Source: Gammaproteobacteria bacterium (lineage in GTDB: Bacteria > Pseudomonadota > Gammaproteobacteria > Steroidobacterales > Steroidobacteraceae). Taken from it: a DNA stretch of 10,432 nt. Below, one piece after another: positions 1 to 7,263 of this stretch. The notes beneath the pieces were generated by a model that made no database searches, was not told the DNA's origin, and saw nothing but the letters and a program-made list of their open reading frames with translations. The stretch is from NCBI GenBank assembly GCA_009923475.1, contig RFTM01000035.1:1-10432 (forward strand), given 5' to 3'. How positions within the stretch are numbered: position 1 is the first letter of the stretch; every line of letters starts with the position of its first letter. Position numbers and translations under genes: made by a program.

Positions 1-642
1 GGGGCGCGCATCGCCGTGCCCGGCGATTTCTCCTCGGCGGCGTTCTTCATGGTGGCGGGCAGCATCGCGGGCGCGGGCGAACTCGTGCTCGAGAACGTGG
101 GTCTCAACCCCACCCGCACCGGGCTCCTCGAACTGCTGCTCGCGATGGGCGCGGACATCGCCATCATCGACCGCCGCGACGACGGTCCTGAGCCGGTCGG
201 CACGCTCATCGTTCGACCGGCCCGCCTGCGCGGCATCGAGGTGCCCCCTCACGTGGTGCCGCTCGCCATCGACGAGTTCCCGGTGTTCTTCATCGCCGCG
301 GCCTGCGCCGAGGGGCCGTCGCTGCTGCGCGGCGCCGAAGAGCTGCGAGTCAAGGAAAGCGATCGGCTCGCGGTCATGGCCGAGGGGCTGCGCGCGCTCG
401 GGGTCGAGCACGAACTGCTGCCCGACGGCATGCGGCTCGCGGGGCGCGGCGGCGCGGGGCCGGTGTTCCGCGGCGGCGCCATCGACAGCCACGGCGACCA
501 CCGCATCGCCATGTCCTTCGCCGTCGCTTCGCTGCAGGCGGCGGGCGACATCGACATCGCCGACGTCGCCAACGTGGCGACCTCCTTTCCGGGTTTCGCC
601 GAGCTCGCCCGCGGCATCGGTCTGCGCCTGGAGGCCCGCTGA
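1..642 (+). CDS. aroA: 3-phosphoshikimate 1-carboxyvinyltransferase (EPSP synthase), C-terminal half, 5' truncated by window
   Basis: This enzyme transfers the enolpyruvyl group of phosphoenolpyruvate to shikimate-3-phosphate, the sixth step of the cytosolic shikimate pathway. The reading frame is open from base 1, so the gene begins upstream. The 213 visible residues are about half of the usual 430 or so. Visible hallmarks are the GDFSSAAFF segment (residues 8-16 of the fragment), IDEFPV with the expected catalytic Asp, RVKESDRL (EPSP synthase signature 2), and SHGDHRIAMS with the conserved His-Arg pair. The GTG at 16 lies inside the conserved fold and is not a real start. The stop at 640-642 is 2 nt from the cmk start, and the end of aroA carries the cmk ribosome binding site, so the two genes are co-transcribed and probably translationally coupled. 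Identification is secure. Confidence 0.97.
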   Translation, partial: GARIAVPGDFSSAAFFMVAGSIAGAGELVLENVGLNPTRTGLLELLLAMGADIAIIDRRDDGPEPVGTLIVRPARLRGIEVPPHVVPLAIDEFPVFFIAAACAEGPSLLRGAEELRVKESDRLAVMAEGLRALGVEHELLPDGMRLAGRGGAGPVFRGGAIDSHGDHRIAMSFAVASLQAAGDIDIADVANVATSFPGFAELARGIGLRLEAR

Positions 643-644
643 GC

Positions 645-1328
645 ATGTCGGGGGTCCCGGTGGTCGCCATCGACGGACCGTCGGGGTCGGGCAAGGGCAC
701 GGTCTGCCGCGTCCTCGCCACCCGTCTCGGCTGGCACCTGCTCGACAGCGGGGCCCTGTACCGTCTGACCGCCCTCGCGGGGCGTCGCGCCGGCCTCGGC
801 CCGGAGGACCGGACGGGCCATGCCGCCCTGGCCGGACGCATGGCGGTGGTGTTCGGGGTGGCGCCGGACGGTGGGGAACGCATCACCCTCGACGGTCAGG
901 ACGTGACGGCCCTCGTCCGGGCCGAGGAGACGGGGCAGGGGGCGTCCAAGGTCGCGGCCTGGCCCGAGGTCCGCACCGCCCTGATGGGTCGCCAGCGGGC
1001 TTTTGCCGAGCCCCCGGGCCTGATCGCCGACGGCCGGGACATGGGCACCGTGGTGTTCACCGAGGCCCCCCTCAAGATCTTCCTCACGGCGAGCGCCGAG
1101 GAAAGGGCCCTGCGGCGCTATAAGCAGTTGAAAGACAAGGATTCCGCTGTTAGTCTTGCCGCCCTTTCGCGGGAGATCGCCGAGCGCGACCTGCGGGATT
1201 CGACCCGCAGCGTGGCACCGCTCAGGCCTGCGTCCGACGCGTTCGTCATCGATTCCACCGGCGTGGCCGTGGAAGCGATCGTCGGACGGGTGATCGAACT
1301 CGGACGCATGCGCGCCCTTTGGCGCTGA
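645..1328 (+). CDS. cmk: Cytidylate (CMP/dCMP) kinase
   Basis: It phosphorylates CMP and dCMP with ATP in the cytosol, feeding pyrimidine nucleotide pools. The product has 227 residues, the usual length for the bacterial enzyme. The P-loop GPSGSGKG is at residues 11-18, the nucleotide-binding DSGALYR at 34-40, the segment [17 protein letters not shown] at 94-110, [10 protein letters not shown] at 129-138, and the C-terminal [14 protein letters not shown] region at 180-193. The ATG at 645 is 2 nt after the aroA stop and is preceded by GGAGG at 630-634 with a 10 nt spacer, which fixes the start. The aroA-cmk-rpsA order is widespread in Proteobacteria. Nothing in the sequence is unusual for the family. 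Confidence 0.97.
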   Translation: MSGVPVVAIDGPSGSGKGTVCRVLATRLGWHLLDSGALYRLTALAGRRAGLGPEDRTGHAALAGRMAVVFGVAPDGGERITLDGQDVTALVRAEETGQGASKVAAWPEVRTALMGRQRAFAEPPGLIADGRDMGTVVFTEAPLKIFLTASAEERALRRYKQLKDKDSAVSLAALSREIAERDLRDSTRSVAPLRPASDAFVIDSTGVAVEAIVGRVIELGRMRALWR

Positions 1329-1353
1329 CCCTCCGAAACCTTCGATCGGCTTT

Positions 1354-1449
1354 CCAAGGTGGCTTGGCAAGGATGCCGGGCCGTTCGTGCAACCCCCCGC
1401 GGCCGCGGAACATGGCCATCGGGACAACCCCGCGGTGCTCCGGCACCGC
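1354..1449 (+). promoter_or_regulatory. rpsA 5' leader with hairpins, candidate S1 autoregulatory region
   Basis: The 133 nt between cmk and rpsA can fold into several hairpins. One at 1363-1380 has a 7 bp stem (two G-U pairs) and an AGGA loop. A competing stem, CCAAG (1354-1358) with CTTGG (1363-1367), would exclude it. GGCC 1401-1404 can pair with GGCC 1414-1417, and its loop also holds GGA. A perfect 7 bp stem 1432-1438/1443-1449 closes a C(UCCG)G tetraloop 12 nt before the start codon. In E. coli the rpsA initiation region is known to form hairpins, to lack a good Shine-Dalgarno and to be repressed by free S1. The same control here is an inference from position and shape. Folding was done by eye. 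Confidence 0.5.
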
Positions 1450-1461
1450 ACGAGAGAGAAG

Positions 1462-3150
1462 ATGACCGAATCATTTGCCCAACTGTTCGAACAGAGCCTG
1501 GCCAGCCAGCGCATCCGCCCGGGCCAGATCCTCAGCGGCCTCGTCGTCGACGTCGGCACCGACATGGTGATCGTGAACGTCGGCCTGAAGTCCGAGGCCG
1601 TGATCCCCGTCGAGCAGTTCAAGAACGAGCACGGCGAGATCGAGGTCTCCGCCGGCGATATGGTCGAGGTCGCCCTCGACTCGGTCGAGGACGGCACCGG
1701 CGAGACCCGCCTGTCGCGCGAGAAGGCGAAGCGCGCCCGCACCTGGACCCGCCTCGAGGAGGCGTTCAACAACGCCGAGATCGTCACCGGCATCATCACC
1801 GGCCGCGTCAAGGGCGGTTTCACCGTCGAGATCGAACACGTCCGCGCGTTCCTGCCGGGCTCGCTGGTCGACGTGCGGCCGGTCCGCGACACCGCCTACC
1901 TCGAGAACAAGCCGCTCGAGTTCAAGGTCATCAAGCTCGACCAGAAGCGCAACAACGTCGTCGTGTCGCGCCGCGCGGTCGTCGAGCAGGAGTTCTCCGC
2001 CGAGCGCAGCGCGCTCATGGACAACCTGCAGGAAGGCTCGGTCGTCAAGGGCACGGTCAAGAACCTCACCGACTACGGCGCCTTCGTCGACCTCGGCGGC
2101 ATCGACGGCCTGCTGCACATCACCGACATGGCCTGGAAGCGCGTCAAGCATCCCGCCGAGGTCGTCAAGGTCGGCGACGAGGTCGATGTGCGCATCCTCA
2201 AGTTCGACCGCGAGCGTTCGCGCGTCAGCCTCGGCCTCAAGCAGCTGGGCGCCGATCCCTGGGAGAACATCGCCCGCCGCTATCCGCCCAACACCCGCGT
2301 GTTCGGCAAGGTCACGAACATCGCCGACTACGGCGCGTTCGTCGAGATCGAGGACGGCGTCGAGGGCCTGGTCCACGTCTCCGAGATGGACTGGACCAAC
2401 AAGAACGTCAACCCCTCCAAGGTCGTGCAGACCGGCCAGGAGGTCGAGGTCATGGTGCTCGACTGCGACGAGGAGCGCCGGCGCATCAGCCTCGGCCTCA
2501 AGCAGTGCGCGGCCAACCCGTGGCGCGAGTTCTCCGAGAACCACAACCGCGGCGACAAGGTCTCGGGCCAGATCAAGTCGATCACCGACTTCGGCATCTT
2601 CATCGGCCTGCCGGGCAACATCGACGGCCTCGTGCACCTCTCTGACATCTCCTGGGACGTCGCCGGCGAAGAGGCCGTGCGCAGCTTCCAGAAGGGCCAG
2701 ACGGTGGAGGCCATGGTCCTCGCCATCGACCCCGAGCGCGAGCGCATCAGCCTCGGAATCAAGCAGCTCGCGAAGGACCCCTTCGCCGGCTACATCTCCG
2801 AGAACCCGAAGGGCAGCATCGTCCGCGGCGTCGTCAAGGAAGTGGACGCGCGCGGCGCGGTCATCGACCTCGGCAACGGCATCGAGGGCCAGCTGCGCGC
2901 CTCGGACATCGGTCGCGACCGGGTCGAGGACGCGCGCCAGTTCCTGAGCGTGGGCGACGAGGTCGAGGCCAAGTTCATGGGCGTCGACCGCAAGACCCGC
3001 AGCATCTCGCTCTCCATCAAGGCCAAGGAGGCCCACGAGGAGGCGGAGGCGATGCAGAGCTACCGCTCGGAGCAGGGACCGGCCACCGCCGGCACCAGCC
3101 TCGGCGAACTGCTCAAGGCGCAGATCCGCTCGGACGCCGACAAGGGTTGA
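1462..3150 (+). CDS. rpsA: 30S ribosomal protein S1
   Basis: S1 is the mRNA-binding protein of the small ribosomal subunit, needed for initiation on structured or weak-SD messages, and it represses its own synthesis. The 562-residue product has six S1 (OB-fold) repeats at roughly 21-87, 105-171, 192-260, 277-347, 364-434 and 451-520. The first two normally bind the ribosome and the others bind RNA. Near-invariant stretches include [13 protein letters not shown] 116-123, [17 protein letters not shown] 128-144, [20 protein letters not shown] 300-315 and [10 protein letters not shown] 374-383. I chose the ATG at 1462 ([10 protein letters not shown]) because it matches the family N-terminus. A frame extension to 1387 adds 25 residues without family similarity and runs through the leader hairpins. 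The start is preceded only by a purine run (GAGAGAGAAG, 1452-1461), not a canonical SD. Confidence 0.98.
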   Translation: MTESFAQLFEQSLASQRIRPGQILSGLVVDVGTDMVIVNVGLKSEAVIPVEQFKNEHGEIEVSAGDMVEVALDSVEDGTGETRLSREKAKRARTWTRLEEAFNNAEIVTGIITGRVKGGFTVEIEHVRAFLPGSLVDVRPVRDTAYLENKPLEFKVIKLDQKRNNVVVSRRAVVEQEFSAERSALMDNLQEGSVVKGTVKNLTDYGAFVDLGGIDGLLHITDMAWKRVKHPAEVVKVGDEVDVRILKFDRERSRVSLGLKQLGADPWENIARRYPPNTRVFGKVTNIADYGAFVEIEDGVEGLVHVSEMDWTNKNVNPSKVVQTGQEVEVMVLDCDEERRRISLGLKQCAANPWREFSENHNRGDKVSGQIKSITDFGIFIGLPGNIDGLVHLSDISWDVAGEEAVRSFQKGQTVEAMVLAIDPERERISLGIKQLAKDPFAGYISENPKGSIVRGVVKEVDARGAVIDLGNGIEGQLRASDIGRDRVEDARQFLSVGDEVEAKFMGVDRKTRSISLSIKAKEAHEEAEAMQSYRSEQGPATAGTSLGELLKAQIRSDADKG

Positions 3151-3157
3151 ACCCCGG

Positions 3158-3187
3158 GCGCCGCGTCCCCGTGAGGGGGCGCGGCGC
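3158..3187 (+). terminator. Strong GC hairpin between rpsA and ihfB, possible terminator or processing site
   Basis: Just after the rpsA stop, 3158-3170 pairs with 3175-3187 to form a 13 bp stem with a single G-U pair, closed by a GTGA (GNRA-type) tetraloop. No T run follows, so it is not a canonical intrinsic terminator. It could attenuate read-through into ihfB, protect the rpsA 3' end, or act with Rho. The stem is directly visible. The function is inferred. Confidence 0.5.
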
Positions 3188-3225
3188 GCCGTCGGCGATG
3201 CAGTCCTGAGCGCACGGGGCACGGC

Positions 3226-3528
3226 ATGACGAAATCCGAACTGATCGAGCTCATCACCGCCAAGCAGAAGCACCTGCCGGCGAAGGACATCGAGCTCGCG
3301 CTCAAGCAGATGCTCGAGATCATGAGCGACGCGCTGGCCGCCGGCGAGCGCATCGAGATCCGCGGCTTCGGCAGCTTCTCCTTGCATTTCCGCCCGCCGC
3401 GCCAGGGGCGCAACCCCAAGACCGGCGAGGCCGTCGCGCTCTCCGGCAAGCACGTCCCGCACTTCAAGCCCGGCAAGGACCTGCGCGAGCGCGTCAACGC
3501 CGGCATCGCGCAGCCCATCCGCGACTGA
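3226..3528 (+). CDS. ihfB: Integration host factor subunit beta
   Basis: IHF beta pairs with IHF alpha to make a sequence-specific DNA-bending protein of the nucleoid, used in transcription, recombination and replication. The 100-residue product is of standard length. It starts [10 protein letters not shown] and has the HU/IHF signature from GSFSLHF (49-55) through GRNPKTG (61-67), including the Pro64 expected to intercalate at the DNA kink. The beta assignment rests on the N-terminus and on its place directly after rpsA, where ihfB sits in many Gammaproteobacteria and Betaproteobacteria. The ATG at 3226 has only a weak purine-rich site upstream (CGGGGC). A 75 nt gap with a strong hairpin separates it from rpsA, so it may have its own promoter, possibly within rpsA as in E. 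coli. Confidence 0.96.
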   Translation: MTKSELIELITAKQKHLPAKDIELALKQMLEIMSDALAAGERIEIRGFGSFSLHFRPPRQGRNPKTGEAVALSGKHVPHFKPGKDLRERVNAGIAQPIRD

Positions 3529-3551
3529 GCGGCGCGTCCGCGCCGCGTTTC
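3529..3551 (+). terminator. Candidate intrinsic terminator after ihfB
   Basis: Immediately after the ihfB stop, GCGGCGCG (3529-3536) is followed after 2 nt by its perfect complement (3539-3546). Opening the innermost pair gives a 7 bp stem with a GTCC loop. It is followed by GTTTCT, a short T run. This is compatible with a weak Rho-independent terminator closing the aroA-cmk-rpsA-ihfB block. Confidence 0.45.
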
Positions 3552-3578
3552 TGCACGGACGCACCCGTTTCGGACATC

Positions 3579-3594
3579 GCGCCGCCCGCGGCGC
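3579..3594 (+). repeat. Short GC-rich inverted repeat upstream of the helix-hairpin-helix gene
   Basis: GCGCCGC (3579-3585) and GCGGCGC (3588-3594) are perfect complements separated by 2 nt, about 25 nt before the strong SD of the next gene. No T tract follows. It could be a second part of the ihfB terminator or a leader structure of the downstream gene. In such GC-rich DNA it could also be chance. Confidence 0.25.
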
Positions 3595-3630
3595 TCGCCT
3601 AGCCTTCGTCCTCCATCCAGGAGGTCAGGC

Positions 3631-4041
3631 ATGCATCCCGTCACGCTCGTCGCCGCGCTCCTGTTGTTGACGGCGTCCGCTCCGTCCGTGCGCGCCGCGC
3701 CGGCCGCGCCGGCGCCTGCGGGCAGCGCCACCGTCATCGACCTCAACAGCGCCGATGTCGCCACCCTGTCGCAGGGCCTGCGGGGCATCGGCGAGGCCAA
3801 GGCCCGCGCCATCGTCGAGCATCGTCGTCGGCACGGGCCCTTCAGGTCGGTCGACGAGCTCGCGCTCGTCAAAGGCATCGGCCCCAAGACCGTGGAGCGC
3901 AACCGCGCCCGGCTGCGCGTCGGCGGCGGCCCGTCGGTCGCCGTGACGGGCGAGGCGCCGCGTCGTCCCCCGGCGCCCTCGGGCGCGTGGGCCGCGGAGG
4001 CGACGCCCGTCATCATCGAGGGCATGCCGCGCGACGATTGA
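3631..4041 (+). CDS. Secreted ComEA-type helix-hairpin-helix protein
   Basis: The 136-residue product has a likely signal peptide, with a hydrophobic core at 5-15 and probable cleavage after SVRA at residue 22. A short Ala/Pro linker follows, then a ComEA-like DNA-binding module at about 36-95. Its parts are [10 protein letters not shown] (37-46), a first hairpin LRGIGEAKA (50-58), the [10 protein letters not shown] turn (68-77) and a second hairpin VKGIGPKTV (80-88). The last 40 or so residues are Pro/Ala-rich and not conserved in my view. Proteins of this family bind double-stranded DNA in the periplasm during natural transformation, but many small bacterial homologues are uncharacterised, so I give no gene symbol. 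A strong SD (AGGAGGT, 3619-3625, 5 nt spacer) fixes the ATG. It has its own leader after the ihfB hairpins and is followed 16 nt later by galU. Confidence 0.85.
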   Translation: MHPVTLVAALLLLTASAPSVRAAPAAPAPAGSATVIDLNSADVATLSQGLRGIGEAKARAIVEHRRRHGPFRSVDELALVKGIGPKTVERNRARLRVGGGPSVAVTGEAPRRPPAPSGAWAAEATPVIIEGMPRDD

Positions 4042-4043
4042 TT

Positions 4044-4049
4044 TATCAT
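4044..4049 (+). promoter_or_regulatory. Possible -10 box immediately upstream of galU
   Basis: TATCAT (4044-4049) matches the sigma-70 -10 consensus at 5 of 6 positions and stands in one of the few AT-rich spots of the window. It ends 8 nt before the galU ATG. No -35 element is evident at 16-18 nt upstream. Initiation here would give a leaderless or nearly leaderless galU mRNA. This is a weak call from one motif. Confidence 0.25.
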
Positions 4050-4057
4050 CCCCGTCC

Positions 4058-4972
4058 ATGGCGAAGCGATCTCCCATCCAGACGGCGGTGTTCCCGGTCG
4101 CCGGTCGAGGCACACGGTTCCTGCCGGCCACCAAGGCGAGCCCCAAGGAGATGCTGCCGGTCGTCGACAAGCCGCTCATCCAGTACGCCGTGGAAGAGGC
4201 GCTGGCCGCGGGCGCGCGGCGGCTGGTGTTCATCACCGGCGCCGCGAAGCGCGCCATCGAGGACCACTTCGATTCCGACCAGGAGCTCGAGCAGCTGCTC
4301 GAGAAACAGGGCAAGTCCGACCTGCTGCGGCAGCTGCACAGCGTGCTGCCGAGCTACGCCACCTGCATCTACATCCGCCAGCCCGCGCCGCTCGGACTCG
4401 GCCATGCGGTGCTCTGCGCGCGTCCGGCGGTCGGCGATGAACCGTTCTACGTTCACCTCGCCGACGACCTGATCGACGCGCGCGAGCCCGTGCTCTCGCA
4501 GATGGCCGCGGTCTACGCCGGTCATCGTGCGAGCGTGATCGGCTGCCAGGTCGTGCCGCGCTCGGAGACCGGCAAGTACGGCATCGTCGCGACCCGGGGG
4601 CGGGGTGACACTCGCCGCATCCACGCCATCGTCGAGAAGCCGCGGCCGTCCGCGGCGCCCTCGACGCTCGCGGTGGTCGGACGCTACCTGCTCACGCCCG
4701 CGATCTTCGAGCACCTCGAACGCATCGGGCGCGGCGCGGGCGGCGAGATCCAGCTCACCGACGGCATCGCCCGCCTGCTCGGCGAAGAGGCCGTGTACGC
4801 GCACCGGTTCGAGGGCAAGCGCTACGACTGCGGCAGCAAGCTCGGTTACCTGCAGGCGACGGTGGATTACGCGCTCGCCCACCCGGAGCTCGGCGGCGAG
4901 TTCCGCGCGCACCTGCGCCGGGTGGTCGCGCGCGGCCGCGCGGGCGGTCAGGGACGGCCGAGGAAGAGGTAG
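4058..4972 (+). CDS. galU: UTP-glucose-1-phosphate uridylyltransferase
   Basis: It makes UDP-glucose from UTP and glucose-1-phosphate in the cytosol, supplying sugars for lipopolysaccharide, capsule and other glycans. The 304-residue product carries the full GalU signature: the nucleotide-binding [19 protein letters not shown] (16-34) and [15 protein letters not shown] (35-49), the [12 protein letters not shown] loop (112-123), LADD with the expected metal-binding Asp (134-137), the conserved EKP (193-195), [10 protein letters not shown] (228-237) and [12 protein letters not shown] (256-267). The ATG at 4058 gives the usual N-terminus, and no Shine-Dalgarno precedes it. The C-terminal 15 residues are basic and Gly/Arg-rich. 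They are encoded partly by DNA shared with the 3' end of the opposing patatin gene (overlap 4948-4972). Confidence 0.96.
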   Translation: MAKRSPIQTAVFPVAGRGTRFLPATKASPKEMLPVVDKPLIQYAVEEALAAGARRLVFITGAAKRAIEDHFDSDQELEQLLEKQGKSDLLRQLHSVLPSYATCIYIRQPAPLGLGHAVLCARPAVGDEPFYVHLADDLIDAREPVLSQMAAVYAGHRASVIGCQVVPRSETGKYGIVATRGRGDTRRIHAIVEKPRPSAAPSTLAVVGRYLLTPAIFEHLERIGRGAGGEIQLTDGIARLLGEEAVYAHRFEGKRYDCGSKLGYLQATVDYALAHPELGGEFRAHLRRVVARGRAGGQGRPRKR

Positions 4973-7197
4973 TACGCCCGGCGTCCGCCCTCTCCGAAGC
5001 CCATGGCGAGATAGAGCGGTCCGAGCGCGGTGTCGGCGGCGAGGAACACCGACCCGCCGGTGATCCAGCGGTCCTCCACGGCGATGCGTGTCACGCGCGG
5101 CGAGATGGAGTTCAGCTGCTCGTGCGCCTTGCCGGCCTCGAGCGAGCCGCCCACATAGAACGCCTTGGCCGCCGCGCCGCCGCCCGCCAGCTGGTAGGCG
5201 TACACCGAGCGCGCGAACGCGACGCCGTTGGCGAGCACCTGGCGCTCGGCGAAGCCGGAGATGTTCTGGAACCCGCCGAGCGCGAAGGACTCGACCAGCG
5301 GCAGGTCGCCGCCGAAGGCGGTGCCGTAGCGCGCCGCCAGCGACAGGCTGTGGCGGTCGCGCCCGAAGGCCTGCTGCAGCTCGATGCTGCCCTTGCGGTA
5401 GTCGATGTCGTCGGCGAAGGCCTCGAAGCTCTGCTCGAGGGCGGCCGTCGCGTAAAGGCCGCTGCGCGGGAATTCCCAGTCGTCGAGCCGGTCGATGGTG
5501 TAGCGCAACAGACCGACGTTGGCGGCCCCGTTCCGGTCGCCGAGGTCGAGGCCGGTGTCGCGGCGCTGGTCATACCAGGAACGCTGCAGGCCCAACTGCA
5601 CTTCCGCGTCCGTGAAGTAGCGGCTGCGCATCCCGATGCCGGCGCGCAGCACCGAGTTGCGGTAGGTGGCCGCGGCGTCCTGGTCGATGAACAGCGTGTC
5701 GATGCGGCGGCGCGCGTCGACGTAGGCGCTGCCGAGCCAACGCCGCGCGAGGTCCACCGGTTGCAGCAGCTCGGTGCGCACGCCCATCAGGTCGCCGAGC
5801 GCCACGGAGCTGCGCCACTCCAGCCCCTTGCGGTTGAGCCAGGTCGCGCGCAGGTCGCCGACCAGGCTGAAGCCGCTGTTGCCCTCGAGGTTGGTGCTGA
5901 GCGAGGTGCCGAAGCGCAGGTAGTTGGGACCCCATGACTTCTCGCGCGGTTCGATGATCACCGTGTCCGCGCCCTCCCGCGGCTCGGTGCGCAGCGTCAC
6001 CTGCTGGAAGTCGTCCGTGGCGTAGAGCGCCTCGACCGCGTCCTCGACCAGGTGCTCGGGCCTCGAGACGGCCTGCACCGCGGCGAACACGGCCTGCACG
6101 CTCTGCGGATCGACGGACTTGAGGCCGTCGGTCTCGACCACCACGGACGCCGGCGCGGCCGTGTCCGCGACCCGCGGCGGCAGCTTGGCGGCGTGCCAAG
6201 CCCGCCACTCGGCCTCCGGCACCGCGTAGGCCGCCAAGCGGCCGGCGACCTTGCGCGCGGCGCGTTCGCCGATCACGACCGTCGTCCAGGCCTCCTTGAA
6301 GTTGGCGGCGCTGTAATCGCCGAGCTCCGGGGTGATCAGCAGGTCTGCGGGGCCGAGCTGCGCCAGCGAGGCGTTGACGTTCTGGTCGGTCAGGATGTTG
6401 ATCATCTGCGCGGTGACGCCGACCAGCGACTGCACCTGCTCGCGGGGCATCAGCGTGGTGCCGAGGTTCACCGCGATCACGCGCTCCGCGCCGAGACCGC
6501 GGGCGATGTCGACGCCGAGGTTGCGCACCAGGCCGCCGTCGACCAGCAGCCGTCCGTCGATCTCCTGCGGCGCGAACGCGCCCGGCACGGACATGCTGGC
6601 GCGCACCGCGGCGTTCAGGCTGCCCTTGTCGATGACCACCATCTGGCCGGTGGCGATGTCGGTGGCGATGGCGCGGTAGGGCACGGGCAGCTCGTCGAAG
6701 GACGCGCGGGTGACCGGCGGACCGAGCAGGCGTTGCAGGAAGCCCTCGAGCTGCTGCCCGATGACGGCTCCCCCGGGCAACAGCGCGCCCTGCTTGCCGA
6801 TGCCGATCTCGGCGCCGATCGCCCGCTCGCGCTCGAGCTCCTTGCTGCGCCAGGACCGGCGGGGGCGGGGCGGCTGGTCGCCGAGCACCACGTCCCAATC
6901 GGCGGTCTTGAGCGCTTCCTCCATCTGGGCGGTCGAGGTGCCGGAGACCCAGGCCGCCCCGACGATCGAGCCCATGCTCGTGCCGACCACGCAGTCGATC
7001 GGCACGCGCATCTCCTCGAGCACCTTGAGCACGCCGACATGCGCGGCGCCGCGCGCACCGCCGCCGCTCAGCACGAGGCAGGTCTTGGGGCGCACCGCGG
7101 GCGCGCCGTTCCCGGCCAAGGCGGGGCCCGCAGGCGCCAGCGCGAGCAGGGCGAGCAGGACGCCCGTCATGGCGGGTGCATGGGTGGGAATGCGCAT
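4948..7197 (-). CDS. Patatin-like phospholipase with outer-membrane beta-barrel (PlpD / type Vd-like)
   Basis: The 749-residue product has a signal peptide (hydrophobic core 11-24, likely cleavage after ALA at 26-28). A patatin domain follows at about 38-325, with the oxyanion motif GGGARG (45-50), the nucleophile elbow GTSMG with Ser74 (72-76), and DGG with catalytic Asp220 (220-222). Residues 348-420 or so look like a single POTRA domain. From about 425 to the end, alternating beta-strand sequence resembles an Omp85/BamA-type barrel. This is the layout of Pseudomonas PlpD, a type Vd autotransporter whose lipase domain is moved to the cell surface. Its substrate is expected to be phospholipid or another acyl ester. 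The ATG at 7197 is the first start giving an intact signal peptide. Met10 (codon 7168-7170) is an alternative, and neither has a clear SD. The last residues are YYLFLGRP, without the usual terminal aromatic residue. It is transcribed divergently from the dehydrogenase gene. Confidence 0.9.
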   Translation of the reverse strand: MRIPTHAPAMTGVLLALLALAPAGPALAGNGAPAVRPKTCLVLSGGGARGAAHVGVLKVLEEMRVPIDCVVGTSMGSIVGAAWVSGTSTAQMEEALKTADWDVVLGDQPPRPRRSWRSKELERERAIGAEIGIGKQGALLPGGAVIGQQLEGFLQRLLGPPVTRASFDELPVPYRAIATDIATGQMVVIDKGSLNAAVRASMSVPGAFAPQEIDGRLLVDGGLVRNLGVDIARGLGAERVIAVNLGTTLMPREQVQSLVGVTAQMINILTDQNVNASLAQLGPADLLITPELGDYSAANFKEAWTTVVIGERAARKVAGRLAAYAVPEAEWRAWHAAKLPPRVADTAAPASVVVETDGLKSVDPQSVQAVFAAVQAVSRPEHLVEDAVEALYATDDFQQVTLRTEPREGADTVIIEPREKSWGPNYLRFGTSLSTNLEGNSGFSLVGDLRATWLNRKGLEWRSSVALGDLMGVRTELLQPVDLARRWLGSAYVDARRRIDTLFIDQDAAATYRNSVLRAGIGMRSRYFTDAEVQLGLQRSWYDQRRDTGLDLGDRNGAANVGLLRYTIDRLDDWEFPRSGLYATAALEQSFEAFADDIDYRKGSIELQQAFGRDRHSLSLAARYGTAFGGDLPLVESFALGGFQNISGFAERQVLANGVAFARSVYAYQLAGGGAAAKAFYVGGSLEAGKAHEQLNSISPRVTRIAVEDRWITGGSVFLAADTALGPLYLAMGFGEGGRRAYYLFLGRP

Positions 7198-7244
7198 GCG
7201 TGGGATGCTATCGTTTCCGGGTGTCCGCGACGATCCCGATCGCG

Positions 7245-7250
7245 AAGGAG
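7245..7250 (+). promoter_or_regulatory. Ribosome binding site of the acyl-CoA dehydrogenase gene
   Basis: AAGGAG lies 7 nt before an in-frame TTG (7258) and 13 nt before the ATG at 7264. The spacing favours TTG and the codon favours ATG. The choice changes only two residues at the N-terminus. Confidence 0.6.
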
Positions 7251-7263
7251 TGCTGCCTTGCCG

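Noticed and set aside
1387..1461. A 25-residue N-terminal extension of ribosomal protein S1.
   Set aside because: [10 protein letters not shown] is the family N-terminus, and the extension runs through the hairpin-rich leader.
249..1892. A minus-strand open frame of 547 codons opposite aroA, cmk and rpsA.
   Set aside because: It crosses three secure genes, is rich in Arg, Ser and Pro, and shows no recognisable domain.
1471..3564. A long minus-strand open frame of 697 codons opposite rpsA and ihfB.
   Set aside because: It mirrors the codon pattern of rpsA in GC-rich DNA, has an Asp/Leu/Val/Ala-biased composition without family motifs, and rpsA is certain.
7226..7244. A CGCGA/TCGCG inverted repeat and CGATC direct repeats as an operator between the divergent genes.
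   Set aside because: The arms are five bases long in GC-rich DNA. This is too short to claim a regulator site without conservation data.
6052..7263. A plus-strand extension of the acyl-CoA dehydrogenase frame opposite the patatin gene.
   Set aside because: The enzyme's natural N-terminus and an SD lie at 7245-7264. Upstream residues are Arg/His/Ala-rich antisense translation.
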